A DNA stretch of 64,000 nucleotides from Limnohabitans sp. (GCA_018882835.1 VERE01000006.1:23416-87415), one strand, 5' to 3'; positions 25,938 to 35,187 are shown, numbered from the stretch's first letter. Notes: a model not told the origin generated them from the sequence alone. Numbers and translations: made by a program.

Positions 25938-26915
25938 ATGATCAAGCGACGCACGATGCTGGGCGCCACCACGGCGAGTCTGGCGAGCATGGCTTTGAAG
26001 ACGCATGCGCAAGCCACCGGCTACCCCGATCGTCCCATCACTTTCATTTGTCCCTGGCCTGCCGGTGGCACCGCCGATCAAACCATGCGGGCGCTGTGCC
26101 TGGCAGCGGGCCGTGAGCTGGGTCAGTCCATGGTGGTTGAAAACAAAGTGGGCGCCGCGGGCATGATCGGCCTGAAGGCCCTGGCCTCGGCCAAGCCAGA
26201 TGGCTACACGGTTGGCCAAATTCCTATTTCGGTCACCCGCTTTTCGCAGTTGGGAACGGTCGCCATCGATCCCTTGAAAGACCTGACCTACCTGGCGCGC
26301 ACCTCCGGCCAGACCTTCGGCATCGCCGTGCCTGCCAATGCTCGCTGGAAAACATTGCAAGAACTGGTGGCAGAAGCCCGTGCACAGCCTGGCAAGATCA
26401 GCTATGCCCATTCAGGGGTCGGTGGCGCCACGCATGTCGGCATGGAAGAGTTCGCGCTGGCTGCCAATGTGCAATTCAACCATGTGCCCTTCAAGGGCGG
26501 CGCCGACGCCTTGCAATCGGTGTTGGGCGGTCATGTGGAGGTGCTGGTGGATTCTTCCTCCTGGGCGCCGCATGTGGAATCGGGCAAGCTGCGATTGCTG
26601 GCCACCTGGGGCGAGCAGCGCACGGCTCGCTTCAAAGACGTGCCGACCTTGAAAGATGCCGGTTTCAATGTGGTGGTGGATGCGCCCAATGGCGTGGGCA
26701 TGCCGCGCGGTGCCGATCCTGCCCAGGTGGCTCGCTTGCGGCAAGCCTTCAAAGCCGCCGTTGCCAGTGCCGAGTTCAAACAAGCTTGTGACAAGATCGA
26801 TGCGCCGGTGCTCTACCTTGATGGGCCTGATTATGAAAAATATGTCGGCACGGTGTACAAAAAAGAAACCCTGTTGATCGAGCGCCTTAAATTGCGTGAA
26901 CTGACCCGGAGTTGA
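25938..26915 (+). CDS. Bug/TctC-type receptor, copy 5 (Tat-like signal)
   Basis: 325 aa. The N terminus MIKRRTMLGATTASLASMAL has the paired arginines at 4-5 followed by a mild hydrophobic core, a Tat-like signal, with cleavage near THA-QA. The ligand loop is CPWPAGGTADQTM (38-50), and the second block diverges, HVPFKGGADALQSVLGGHV. The tail lacks the SGAxxD ending. An AGAGAGGAAGAC site precedes the ATG. Its stop is 3 bases from the start of the altronate-dehydratase-like gene, so the two are almost certainly co-expressed, making a sugar acid a reasonable guess for the ligand. Confidence 0.92.
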   Translation: MIKRRTMLGATTASLASMALKTHAQATGYPDRPITFICPWPAGGTADQTMRALCLAAGRELGQSMVVENKVGAAGMIGLKALASAKPDGYTVGQIPISVTRFSQLGTVAIDPLKDLTYLARTSGQTFGIAVPANARWKTLQELVAEARAQPGKISYAHSGVGGATHVGMEEFALAANVQFNHVPFKGGADALQSVLGGHVEVLVDSSSWAPHVESGKLRLLATWGEQRTARFKDVPTLKDAGFNVVVDAPNGVGMPRGADPAQVARLRQAFKAAVASAEFKQACDKIDAPVLYLDGPDYEKYVGTVYKKETLLIERLKLRELTRS

Positions 26916-26918
26916 GCT

Positions 26919-28433
26919 GTGGCCTTGATTCGTTTGCATGAACAAGACAATGTGCTGGTTGCCAAATCGGCCGTCGCACTGGGCGAGGTCTTCAGCGATT
27001 GGCAATTAAGGGCCCGCGCCCAGGTTCCCGCCGGGCACAAAATTGCCGCGCGCGCTATTGCGCAAGGGGAGCGTGTCCTCAAGTACAACACCGAAATTGG
27101 CGTGGCCACCCGCGACATTGCAGCCGGCGATCATGTGCACAGCCACAACCTGGCACTGGGCGAGTTTCACCACGATCCTGCATTTGGGGAAGACGTGCGG
27201 CCTGTGGCGTATGTGCCTGCAGCGCAACGCGCCACCTTTCAAGGCATCGTGCGCGCCGATGGCCGTGTGGCCACGCGCAACTTCATCGGTATTTTGTCTT
27301 CGGTGAATTGTTCTTCCACCGTGATTCACCGCATCGCTGCTTATTTCACCCCTGAAAAACTCGCGGCCTACCCCAACGTCGATGGCGTGGTGGCGTTTGC
27401 ACAAACCAGCGGCTGTGGCATGGCCTCGCCAAGCGAACATTTCGATGTGCTGCGACGCACGATTGCCGGCTATGTGCGCCATCCGAATTTGGCGGGGGCC
27501 CTGATTGTCGGACTGGGCTGTGAGCGCAACCAGGTGATGGACCTGGTCAGCTCGCAAGGCTTGCGCGAGGACCGCTTGATGCAAACCCTGGTCATGCAGG
27601 ACACTGGTGGCACACGTGCCACAGTCGCGGCGGGCATTGCGGCGGTGGAGGCCATGCTGCCGCTTGCCAATGCGGTCAAGCGCGAGCCTGTTTCAGCCAG
27701 TCATTTGAAAATTGGCCTCGAATGCGGCGGCTCGGATGGCTTTTCGGGCATCACCTGCAATCCGGCTTTGGGGGCGGCAATGGACATTCTGGTGCGCCAT
27801 GGTGGCACGGCCATCTTGTCGGAAACGCCAGAAATTCATGGCGTCGAGCACATGCTGACGCGCCGTGCGGTCTCGCCCGAAGTCGGACAGAAGCTGCTGG
27901 ACCGGCTGGCCTGGTGGGCCGAGTACACGCGTGGTACCAACGTTCAGTTCAACGGGGTGGTGGGGCATGGCAACCAGCAAGGCGGCTTGGCGAACATCTT
28001 CGAAAAATCGCTGGGCTCGGCCATGAAAGCCGGCACCACGCCTTTGCAAGAGGTTTACCGCTATGCCGAGCCGATTGACAAGGCAGGCTTTGTGTTCATG
28101 GACTCTCCCGGCTATGACCCTGTGGCCAGCACCGGCCAAATTGCCAGCGGCGCCAACCTGATTTGCTTCACCACCGGGCGCGGTTCGATGTTTGGCTCCA
28201 AGCCTGCGCCCACCATCAAGCTGGCCAGCAATTCGCCGATGTTCCAGCGGCTTGAGGAAGACATGGATATCAACTGCGGGCTCATCCTCGATGGCAAATT
28301 GAGTGTGCAGGAGATGGGTCAGCAAATTTTCGAGCAAATTTTGCGTCATGCCTCTGGCGAGCCCACCAAGAGCGAGGCATTGGGCCTGGGCGACCATGAG
28401 TTCGTGCCCTGGCACATGGGCGTGGTCAGCTAA
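26919..28433 (+). CDS. UxaA-family (altronate/galactarate-type) dehydratase
   Basis: 504 aa from a GTG at 26919 with GGAG 7 bases ahead. An N-terminal SAF domain occupies about residues 1-95 and the large dehydratase domain starts near 106 (FQGIVRADGRVATRNFIG). Cysteine motifs SVNCSST, TSGCGM and GLGCERN and the phrase ECGGSDGFSGITCNPA match UxaA/GarD proteins, iron-dependent enzymes that remove water from hexarate or hexonate. SAF and catalytic domains are fused, as in UxaA. Two receptors precede it and a HAD phosphatase gene converges. Whether the substrate is altronate is not shown. Confidence 0.87.
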   Translation: MALIRLHEQDNVLVAKSAVALGEVFSDWQLRARAQVPAGHKIAARAIAQGERVLKYNTEIGVATRDIAAGDHVHSHNLALGEFHHDPAFGEDVRPVAYVPAAQRATFQGIVRADGRVATRNFIGILSSVNCSSTVIHRIAAYFTPEKLAAYPNVDGVVAFAQTSGCGMASPSEHFDVLRRTIAGYVRHPNLAGALIVGLGCERNQVMDLVSSQGLREDRLMQTLVMQDTGGTRATVAAGIAAVEAMLPLANAVKREPVSASHLKIGLECGGSDGFSGITCNPALGAAMDILVRHGGTAILSETPEIHGVEHMLTRRAVSPEVGQKLLDRLAWWAEYTRGTNVQFNGVVGHGNQQGGLANIFEKSLGSAMKAGTTPLQEVYRYAEPIDKAGFVFMDSPGYDPVASTGQIASGANLICFTTGRGSMFGSKPAPTIKLASNSPMFQRLEEDMDINCGLILDGKLSVQEMGQQIFEQILRHASGEPTKSEALGLGDHEFVPWHMGVVS

Positions 28434-28436
28434 GTC

Positions 28437-29090
28437 TCAACTCAGCAATGCGTGCAATTCAGGCAGGCCGCTGATGGTTTGAACGCGGGTCGCGATGTCT
28501 GGCGCGAGGGTGCGCGGGTCACACAGGGAATACACATGCATGCCCGCAGCCAAGCCTGCCTGAAGGCCCGGCACACTGTCTTCCACTACGGCGCATTGGT
28601 GAGCGGGGATGCCCAGTTGTTGCGCCGCATGCCAGAACAACTCTGGGTCGGGTTTGAACGCGCCGATGTCGTAGGCGCAGTACAAGTGGTTTTTGAAAAA
28701 AGGCAGCAGACCGGTCAGGCCCAGCGTCAGCTCTGCCTTTTCGCGCGGCCCATTGGTGGCGATGGCATAAGGCAGGGTCAGTTGCGACACCAGCGTCAAG
28801 GCGCCCGGCATGGGCTCCAGGGCTTCACGGAAACGCACTGCCATGCAACGGCGCAAATGGGCCGTGAAATCCATTTCAAAGTTTTCGGGAGGCGCGTTTG
28901 GCAAACGCCTTTCAATGCTTTGAACGCACAGCGCCATTTTTTTGCCACGAAACTCGGCATGGGCTTGCTCCAGGCTGAGTGTCACGCCCAGCTTTTGGGC
29001 TTCTTCGTGCATCACGTTCAAGCCGTGCGTTTCGCTGTCGACCAGGGTGCCATCCAGGTCAAAGATAAGAGCGGCAGGGGTGAAGGTCAT
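28437..29090 (-). CDS. HAD superfamily hydrolase (phosphoglycolate phosphatase/beta-phosphoglucomutase type)
   Basis: 217 aa. Motif I FDLDGTLVDSE (10-20) with the nucleophile aspartate, motif II ATNGP, lysine motif FKPDPELF and motif IV VVEDSVPG are all present, and the cap inserted after motif I is the helical C1 type. It should be a cytoplasmic sugar-phosphate phosphatase or mutase. It converges with the UxaA-like gene with only 3 bases between stops and stands alone on its strand. The 70 bases upstream contain a perfect DnaA box. Confidence 0.9.
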   Translation of the reverse strand: MTFTPAALIFDLDGTLVDSETHGLNVMHEEAQKLGVTLSLEQAHAEFRGKKMALCVQSIERRLPNAPPENFEMDFTAHLRRCMAVRFREALEPMPGALTLVSQLTLPYAIATNGPREKAELTLGLTGLLPFFKNHLYCAYDIGAFKPDPELFWHAAQQLGIPAHQCAVVEDSVPGLQAGLAAGMHVYSLCDPRTLAPDIATRVQTISGLPELHALLS

Positions 29091-29117
29091 GCGCGGGCGA
29101 ATTGCTGAAAAGAAAAC

Positions 29118-29126
29118 TTATCCACA
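29118..29126 (+). other. Perfect DnaA-box consensus TTATCCACA
   Basis: The 9-mer TTATCCACA lies in the 70-base gap between the HAD hydrolase start and the stop of receptor copy 6. It matches the consensus high-affinity DnaA box. No second box, AT-rich stretch or dnaA/dnaN gene was noticed nearby, so it is not evidence of an origin. It may be a chance match, a DnaA titration site or a regulatory box. Confidence 0.3.
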
Positions 29127-29160
29127 GACTGCAGGCAAAAGACAAGACCTGACCCCATGG

Positions 29161-30141
29161 TTAGTCGGCTTGAATGTTGGCGGTTTTGACCACGCGTTGC
29201 CACTTTTCGATTTCGCTGCGCAAAATTTTGGCGAAAGCTTCGGGGGTGGTGGGGAAGGGGTCGGCGCCCGCTTCGTGAAAACGCTGGCGTGTTTCGGCAA
29301 GGGACAGCACTTTCACGATGTCTTTGCTCACCTGGTTGACGATGTCCTTGGGCGTGCCCGCCGGTGCCACCACCGCGGCCCAGGAGTAGGCCTCATAGCC
29401 TGGCAGGCCGGATTCGGCCATGGTGGGCAAATCGGGCAGCAAGCTGTAGCGCTGGGTGCTGGCGACCGCCAAGGCCTTGACCTTGCCATTGCGAATGAAG
29501 GGCAGGGCGGTCGGGGCATCGCTGAACATCAGGGGCACTTGGCCACCGAGCACATCGGTCATGGCGGGCGCGCTGCCTTTGTAGGGAATGTGGTTGAGTG
29601 TGGTGCCTGCCAGCATGTTGAACAGCTCAGCCGAGAGATGGGTGCCGCCGCCATTGCCGGCCGAGGCATAGGCCAGGTTTTTTGGATTTTTCTTGGCATA
29701 GGCGATCAACTCGCTGACGGATTGCACCGGCAGTGAGGGATGCGCCACCAAAATGACCGGGAACATGGCGCCGCCACTCACGGGCACAAAGTCGCGCTCG
29801 ATGTCATACGACAGCTTGGGCTTGAGGCTGGGCAGCACCGAGTGATGGATGCTGCACAGGAAAAAAGTGTGGCCGTCGGGCGCCGCTTTGGCAGCGTATT
29901 CCGCACCGACGATGCCGCCCGCCCCGGCCTTGTTTTCCACTATGACCTGACGGCCCCAGAGCTCTGTGAGCTTTTGCGCCAACAGCCGACCAGTGAGGTC
30001 CACCGGTCCCCCGGGTGGAAAGGGCACGATCAAACGGGTGGTGCGGCTGCTGGCCGCAGTTTGCGCCGCTGCGGGAAGACCCGCCAGTGCCAGAGAGGCG
30101 GCAGCGCCCCCCAAAAGTTGACGACGAACTTCAGAGGTCAT
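29161..30141 (-). CDS. Bug/TctC-type receptor, copy 6 (Tat-like signal)
   Basis: 326 aa from the ATG at 30141 with AGGAAAG ahead; an ATG at 30159 is possible. N terminus MTSEVRRQLLGGAAASLALA has RR at 6-7 and an alanine-rich core ending PAAAQ, a Tat-like signal. Ligand loop VPFPPGGPVD (39-48), second block HIPYKGSAPAMTDVL, tail VVKTANIQAD. It is divergent from a CaiB-type CoA transferase gene across 93 bases, so both may respond to the same signal. Confidence 0.91.
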   Translation of the reverse strand: MTSEVRRQLLGGAAASLALAGLPAAAQTAASSRTTRLIVPFPPGGPVDLTGRLLAQKLTELWGRQVIVENKAGAGGIVGAEYAAKAAPDGHTFFLCSIHHSVLPSLKPKLSYDIERDFVPVSGGAMFPVILVAHPSLPVQSVSELIAYAKKNPKNLAYASAGNGGGTHLSAELFNMLAGTTLNHIPYKGSAPAMTDVLGGQVPLMFSDAPTALPFIRNGKVKALAVASTQRYSLLPDLPTMAESGLPGYEAYSWAAVVAPAGTPKDIVNQVSKDIVKVLSLAETRQRFHEAGADPFPTTPEAFAKILRSEIEKWQRVVKTANIQAD

Positions 30142-30234
30142 GGTTTCTTTCCTAGTCACCTAAGCAATAGACCATCTTAATGGGAATTCGTATAGTGGCC
30201 TGCGTGGTTTGTCACGGATCGAACAAGGAATTTC

Positions 30235-31407
30235 ATGCAGGCATTTCAAAAACTGACCGTGCTCGACATGAGCCAGGGCATCGCAGGCCCGGTCAGCGCC
30301 GGTATCCTGGCGCGGCAAGGTGCCCGCGTGATCAAGGTGGAGCCGCTCGGTGGCGATTGGATTCGAGGCACGGGGGCCAGCCAGCAAGGCATGAGCGCCA
30401 ATGCCCTGGCCGGCAATTTCAACAAGCGCGGTGTGGCCATTGATGCGGCCAGTGCCCTGGGTCGCGAGGCCTTGTTGCGCATGGTGCCCAAAGTGGATGT
30501 GCTGGTGGAAAATTTTCGCCACGGCGTGATGAAAAAGCTGGGGCTGGATTACGAGGCGCTTTCCAAGCTCAATCCGCGCCTCGTGTACTGCTCCATCACC
30601 GGCTTCGGCACCCAGGGTCCGCTGAAAAGCAAACCCGCCACCGACTCTGTTGTGCAGGCTTATTCCGGCATGGCCGTGGTCAATGGCGATGCGCAGCGAC
30701 CCCGGCGCATGGGCTTGTATGTGCCGGACAACATCAGCGCCTTGTATGCGGCACAAGCCATCAGCGCCGCACTGTATGAGCAAACGCAAACCGGACGCGG
30801 CCAGCACGTCGAGATTTCCCTGGTGGAATGTTGTGCAGCCTTTCAAGCGGGTCCGATGTTGAACGCCTATTTGTTTGAGCGCAACCCTTCTGAAAAGGTG
30901 GCGGTCTTTGCCCCGGCGGGTGAATTCCGCACGGCATCGGGTTGGATGGTGGTGGCGTGCAGCAATGCCGACATGTTCACACGCCTGGCCAAAGCGGTGG
31001 GGCGCGAGGACTGGCTGTCAGACCCACGTTATGCGGACAGCGACGTGCGCAAACGTTACTTGAAAGAAATCAATGCCGATCTGGGCGAGGCCTTGGCGCA
31101 AGACACGCGCGAGGCCTGGATGCAAAAGCTGGAAGCCGCCGATGTGCTGGTCAGTCCGGTCCACGATTACTTCGAGCTCTATGACGATGCCCAAATGCAG
31201 GCTATGAATTATTTTTGCAGCGTGCCCCAGGCACCCTATGGTGAAGTGAAGGTGCCGCATTTGCCAGGGTCTTCGCGCGATCTGAGGCCCGCGCCCCGTC
31301 TGGGCGAGCACACGCAGAAGGTCTTGCAGGAAATGGGTTTCAGCGATGCCGAAATTGACCACCTGATCCGCCAACGTGCAGCCTACCAAGGAGAAACAAG
31401 CGAATGA
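30235..31407 (+). CDS. Family III (CaiB/BaiF) CoA transferase
   Basis: 390 aa. The opening LTVLDMSQGIAGPVSAGILA, VIKVEPLGGDWIR and NFNKRGVAID are standard family III signatures. D137 in KPATDSVVQAYSG is the expected acyl-anhydride aspartate, and GRGQHVEISLVE follows. These enzymes move CoA between an acyl-CoA and a carboxylic acid without ATP, activating acids such as oxalate, carnitine, succinate or mesaconate. An AAGGAATTTC site precedes the ATG. The stop overlaps the start of a receptor gene (ATGA at 31404), tying acid capture in the periplasm to CoA activation in the cytoplasm. Confidence 0.9.
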   Translation: MQAFQKLTVLDMSQGIAGPVSAGILARQGARVIKVEPLGGDWIRGTGASQQGMSANALAGNFNKRGVAIDAASALGREALLRMVPKVDVLVENFRHGVMKKLGLDYEALSKLNPRLVYCSITGFGTQGPLKSKPATDSVVQAYSGMAVVNGDAQRPRRMGLYVPDNISALYAAQAISAALYEQTQTGRGQHVEISLVECCAAFQAGPMLNAYLFERNPSEKVAVFAPAGEFRTASGWMVVACSNADMFTRLAKAVGREDWLSDPRYADSDVRKRYLKEINADLGEALAQDTREAWMQKLEAADVLVSPVHDYFELYDDAQMQAMNYFCSVPQAPYGEVKVPHLPGSSRDLRPAPRLGEHTQKVLQEMGFSDAEIDHLIRQRAAYQGETSE

Positions 31408-32387
31408 ACACCCCTGCATTTTCGCAACGCCGTGCCCTGATGGGTTGGGGGCTCCTGGGGGCCCTGCCTTTGAGCTGGGCGCAAACGGCGGGTTACCCCT
31501 CGCGTCCTGTGCGCATGGTGGTGCCCTTTCCGCCGGGCGGCCCCACCGATGTGTTGGCGCGCATTGTCGCCAGCAAACTGGGCGAGCGCTTTGGACAAGC
31601 CTTTGCCATTGACAACAAAGCCGGCAGCTCGGGCATGATGGGGTCTGCCGATGTGGCCAAGGCGGTGCCCGATGGCTACACCTTGCTGGGCAATGCATCC
31701 ATTCACGTGATCAACCCCAGCCTCTACCCGAAGATTGCTTTCGATGCATCGGCCGACTTCACCCCGATCACGCAACTGGCTCATGTGCCCCTGATCTTGG
31801 TGGTGAACAACGACCTGCCCGTGCGTTCGGTCAAAGAGTTGATTGCCTATGCCAAAGCCAACCCCGGCAAATTGAACTTTGCCTCCTCGGGCAACGCTGC
31901 GGCGCCTCACCTTGCAGGCGAGTCTTTCAAGCTGGCTACGGGCATCGACATGCAGCACGTGCCCTACAAAGGGAGCTCGCCCGCACTGACCGACCTGATT
32001 GGCGGCCAGGTGCAGTTGATGTTCGATTCCATGCCTTCGGCCATGCCATTTGTGAAGGCCGGCAAATTGCGCCCACTGGCTGTGACCACCGCCCGGCGTT
32101 CCTTGGCCGTGCCCGACCTGGCCACCGTTGCCGAAGCCGGCGTGCCCGGTTACGACATCAGCACCTGGTACGGTCTGTGGGGCCCCAAAGGATTGCCCAA
32201 AGAGGTGGCCGACAAGTTGGCCAATGAAGTGGCGCGCATCCTGAAGTTGCCGGATGTCAAAGAACGCTATGCGGCACTCGGCGCAGAGCCTGTGGGCAAC
32301 TCGCCCGAAGAGTTCGCGGCCTATTGCAAGAGCGAACTGCTCAAATGGGCCAAGGTGGTGAAAGACTCGGGCGCCAAGGCAGACTGA
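31404..32387 (+). CDS. Bug/TctC-type receptor, copy 7 (Tat-like signal, coupled to CoA transferase)
   Basis: 327 aa. Start overlaps the CoA transferase stop by 4 bases, with GGAG 14 bases upstream (CCAAGGAGAAACAAGCGA before the ATG). The signal reads MNTPAFSQRRALMGWGLLGA: SQRRALM is a Tat-like motif at 7-13; cleavage near SWA-QT. Ligand loop VPFPPGGPTD (40-49), second block HVPYKGSSPALTDLI, tail KWAKVVKDSGAKAD. The coupling suggests that its ligand is the acid activated by the CoA transferase. Confidence 0.93.
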   Translation: MNTPAFSQRRALMGWGLLGALPLSWAQTAGYPSRPVRMVVPFPPGGPTDVLARIVASKLGERFGQAFAIDNKAGSSGMMGSADVAKAVPDGYTLLGNASIHVINPSLYPKIAFDASADFTPITQLAHVPLILVVNNDLPVRSVKELIAYAKANPGKLNFASSGNAAAPHLAGESFKLATGIDMQHVPYKGSSPALTDLIGGQVQLMFDSMPSAMPFVKAGKLRPLAVTTARRSLAVPDLATVAEAGVPGYDISTWYGLWGPKGLPKEVADKLANEVARILKLPDVKERYAALGAEPVGNSPEEFAAYCKSELLKWAKVVKDSGAKAD

Positions 32388-32408
32388 GCTGCCGCGCGCC
32401 AGAAAGTG

Positions 32409-33377
32409 TCAATCCAGGGTGGCGCCCGAAGCCTTCACGGTGCGCGCCCATTTCTCTACTTCGTTGCGAACAAACACACCAAACTGATCTGGCGTGTTCC
32501 AAGACGCGGCAAAACCTTGCGCGCTGAATTTCTCGCGCACCTGCGGCAATTGCATGGCTTTGCGAATTTCTTCATTGAGTTGTGCAACGATGGCCTTGGG
32601 CGTTCCAGCCGGCACCAGCACACCGTTCCAGGCAAACACTTCATAGCCTGGCAAGCCTGACTCTGCAATGGTGGGCACATCGGGTGCTGCGGGGGTGCGT
32701 TGTGGGCTGGTCACTCCCAAAGCCTTGAGCTTGCCCGCTTTCACAAAGGGCATGGCCGACAGCGTGGTGTCAAACATGATGCCCACTTGGCCCGACATCA
32801 GGTCGCCCAAAGCAGGCGCACTGCCTTTGTAGGGTACGTGAACCATTTTGATTCCCGCCATGCTGTTGAACAATTCGGCCGACAAATGCGTGGACTGGCC
32901 ATTGCCTGAAGAGGCAAAGTTCAAACTGCCCGGCTTGGCCTTGGCCATGTCGATCAGCTCTTTGATGCTGTTGGCGGGAAACTGGGGGTGCGTGACCAGG
33001 ACCAGTGGTCCTTGGGTCAACAAACTCACGGGGGCCAGATCTTTTTGCACGTCGTAATTCAAAGACTTGAAGAGCGACATGTTGATGGCATGGGCCGTTG
33101 TGCCAATCAGCAGGGTGTAGCCATCAGCGGGCGCTTTCGCCACGGCCTCGGCGCCAATATTGCCGCCTGCGCCCGCGCGATTGTCAATCAGAAATTGCTG
33201 GCCTGTGCTTTCGGCCACCTGCTGAAACAGCACGCGCGCCACGATGTCAGTGGGGCCGCCGGGCGGGTAGGGCACCACCACGCGAACGGGTTTGCTGGGG
33301 TAGGACTGTGCCTGCAACGTGAGGGCAAAAAGTCCACCTATGGCCGCAAGCAAGAAGGATCGGATGCTGAGCTTCAT
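32409..33377 (-). CDS. Bug/TctC-type receptor, copy 8
   Basis: 322 aa. Sec-type signal MKLSIRSFLLAAIGGLFALT with cleavage at LQA-QS (23). Ligand loop VPYPPGGPTD (35-44), second block HVPYKGSAPALGDLM, tail KWARTVKASGATLD, one of the most canonical copies in the window. It lies 6 bases after the cyclase-family gene on the minus strand and converges with receptor copy 7. It is third in a leftward set of RraA-like protein, cyclase and receptor. Confidence 0.93.
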   Translation of the reverse strand: MKLSIRSFLLAAIGGLFALTLQAQSYPSKPVRVVVPYPPGGPTDIVARVLFQQVAESTGQQFLIDNRAGAGGNIGAEAVAKAPADGYTLLIGTTAHAINMSLFKSLNYDVQKDLAPVSLLTQGPLVLVTHPQFPANSIKELIDMAKAKPGSLNFASSGNGQSTHLSAELFNSMAGIKMVHVPYKGSAPALGDLMSGQVGIMFDTTLSAMPFVKAGKLKALGVTSPQRTPAAPDVPTIAESGLPGYEVFAWNGVLVPAGTPKAIVAQLNEEIRKAMQLPQVREKFSAQGFAASWNTPDQFGVFVRNEVEKWARTVKASGATLD

Positions 33378-33383
33378 GGCAAA

Positions 33384-34448
33384 TCAGACCGTGGCAATCG
33401 GCGTCGCCGGTGAGCCCACAGCGCCGGGCAAACGCAGCGGTGGTGCGGTCAACAAAAAACGCGAGCGCTGGTGTGCCCGCAGCCAGTTGGCCAGTGGCGT
33501 GAGGTGCCAAATTTCCCCCAGATGCACGCCCAGCTTGAAGAGGCAGTGCTCGTGAATGGGCAAGGTGGCACAGGGGCCTGCCTTGGGTGAGGCGGGATGG
33601 GCTTCTACCGCATAGTTGTCGGCAATCAGGGCCACCAGGCCCGAGTCGGTGATCCATTGCAGCAGGCGGGGGTCGCGGCCTTCCAGCACCGCGCAACTCT
33701 TGTCCAGCAATTCGCCATCCGGTTGCTTGTTCATTTCCAACAACATTTCAGAAAAGCCCGTGTGCAGGCACACCATGTCGCCTGGCTCGACGGTGACATG
33801 GTCTTTCTTCATGATGTCCATGAGTTGTTCGTAGTCGATGTTGACGCGCTTTCGCCCCACATGCGCGTGCAGGTCGATCATCACGGCACGGCCTTGCACG
33901 CAGCGCTCGGACATTTTGTCGATGCCCAGGGCTTTGGCCTGCGAAGTGGACTCGCGAGGAATCTTGGCGAAGTCAAAAATGCCAGCGCCTTCACCGCTGG
34001 CAGGGCCCACCACGTCGATGCCTGCGCGAAAGCCGTTGTAGTACACCGGTTCGGGTTGGCCATCGCCGTTGGCATCGAACATCGAGCCCACATGGGCCAG
34101 GCTGTCCCATTGCGTGCTGTATTGCAAGTGCATGATGACCAGGTCATCGCTGATCACATCGGTGCAACTGGGGTCATCGCACCATAACTGGTAGTTCAAA
34201 TTGGGCTTGCCATTGCGCAAGGTCGGTCGCAACACCGGCGGCAAACGACGGGGATTCAGCACATTGCCCCCTGGAACATCCAGCGGCAAACTGAGGTTGA
34301 AAGTCAGGCCCTCTTTCACTTCCGCAATGCCTTGTCGCACTTTTTCGGGCGTGAGAAGGTTCATGCGACCGTATTGATCGTCGGGCCCAAAGTCACCCCA
34401 GGTGGAACCGGGGGGGCGTTGTTTCCAGCGTGGGTTGGGGCTTGTCAT
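33384..34448 (-). CDS. Cyclase family (kynurenine-formamidase-like) metal hydrolase
   Basis: 354 aa. Metal-site segment QWDSLAHVGSMFD (113-125, H119) corresponds to the HxGTHxD motif in its large-cyclase variant, and IDLHAHVGR and PIHEHCLFKLGVHLGE supply further histidines. These zinc or manganese enzymes hydrolyse formyl amides, lactones or cyclic imides, such as N-formylkynurenine or isatin. No signal peptide. Sixteen bases separate it from the RraA-like gene, and receptor copy 8 follows at 6 bases, so it is probably one transcript. Substrate unknown. Confidence 0.85.
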   Translation of the reverse strand: MTSPNPRWKQRPPGSTWGDFGPDDQYGRMNLLTPEKVRQGIAEVKEGLTFNLSLPLDVPGGNVLNPRRLPPVLRPTLRNGKPNLNYQLWCDDPSCTDVISDDLVIMHLQYSTQWDSLAHVGSMFDANGDGQPEPVYYNGFRAGIDVVGPASGEGAGIFDFAKIPRESTSQAKALGIDKMSERCVQGRAVMIDLHAHVGRKRVNIDYEQLMDIMKKDHVTVEPGDMVCLHTGFSEMLLEMNKQPDGELLDKSCAVLEGRDPRLLQWITDSGLVALIADNYAVEAHPASPKAGPCATLPIHEHCLFKLGVHLGEIWHLTPLANWLRAHQRSRFLLTAPPLRLPGAVGSPATPIATV

Positions 34449-34464
34449 CTCGGGTCTCCTTGTT

Positions 34465-35124
34465 TTAAAACTTGCCGTATTTCAAATAGGCTTGCACCGG
34501 GTCCACGCCGCCACGGATGGCATCGCGCACCAGGTTTTCTGTACTGGCCACTTGCTCAGTTTTGTCCAGCACGTCTTGAATCATGGCCTGTGGAATGACC
34601 ACCAGGCCATCCCGATCGCCCAAAATGTAATCGCCTGTGCACACTGTCACAGTGCCCAAGGTGACGGGCTCTTCATAGCGGTCAGGGCGCCAGCGCGCCA
34701 CAATGTCCGAGGGCGTGAAAAAACTGTGAAACACCGGGAAGCCTTGGTCGAGGATGAAATCTGTGTCGCGGCAGCCGCCGTCCACCACGTAACCCAGAAC
34801 GCCTTTGTTTTTCAAGGTTTCCGCCGACAATTCGCCCATCAGCGCTACTTCTTTGTTGTTCGGTTGGCAAACCACCACATGGCCTGCCGGCGCTTTGGAC
34901 AACAAGGTGGTCCATCCCAGCAGGCTGTCATGGCGAGAGATGGTGCGGTCGATGTGACCCGAGACGGTCCACACGCGGCCTGCCACTTTCAGCGAAGGGT
35001 CCAAGGGACGCAACTCGGTAGGGAGCACGCAATTGTCGTGGCCCAAGCCGCGCAACACATCGTGCACGGCGCCAGTGTAGAGTTGGCTGAGTCGCTGGGT
35101 GAAGGGGTCTAGGGTTGGGGGCAT
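34465..35124 (-). CDS. RraA family (4-hydroxy-4-methyl-2-oxoglutarate aldolase-like) protein
   Basis: 219 aa from the ATG at 35124; longer starts at 35178/35193 would run into the divergent receptor. The R119-D120 pair in VDGGCRDTDF, the DYILGDRDGLVVIP segment and the early HDVLRGLG are typical of RraA-like proteins, which include HMG/CHA aldolases and oxaloacetate decarboxylases of aromatic meta-cleavage routes. Annotation as a methyltransferase is a legacy error. It leads the leftward set with the cyclase and receptor copy 8 and is divergent from receptor copy 9. Likely a retro-aldol or decarboxylating step on an oxo-acid. Confidence 0.85.
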   Translation of the reverse strand: MPPTLDPFTQRLSQLYTGAVHDVLRGLGHDNCVLPTELRPLDPSLKVAGRVWTVSGHIDRTISRHDSLLGWTTLLSKAPAGHVVVCQPNNKEVALMGELSAETLKNKGVLGYVVDGGCRDTDFILDQGFPVFHSFFTPSDIVARWRPDRYEEPVTLGTVTVCTGDYILGDRDGLVVIPQAMIQDVLDKTEQVASTENLVRDAIRGGVDPVQAYLKYGKF

Positions 35125-35187
35125 GGTGGTTGACGGGATCAATTCAGAATAAGTCACTTTAGGTTGAGAAGGGGGCATTGGCAAGTC

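Noticed and set aside
29091..29160. Replication origin suggested by a DnaA box
   Set aside because: Only one box, no AT-rich repeats, and no dnaA, dnaN, parA or repA gene in the window.
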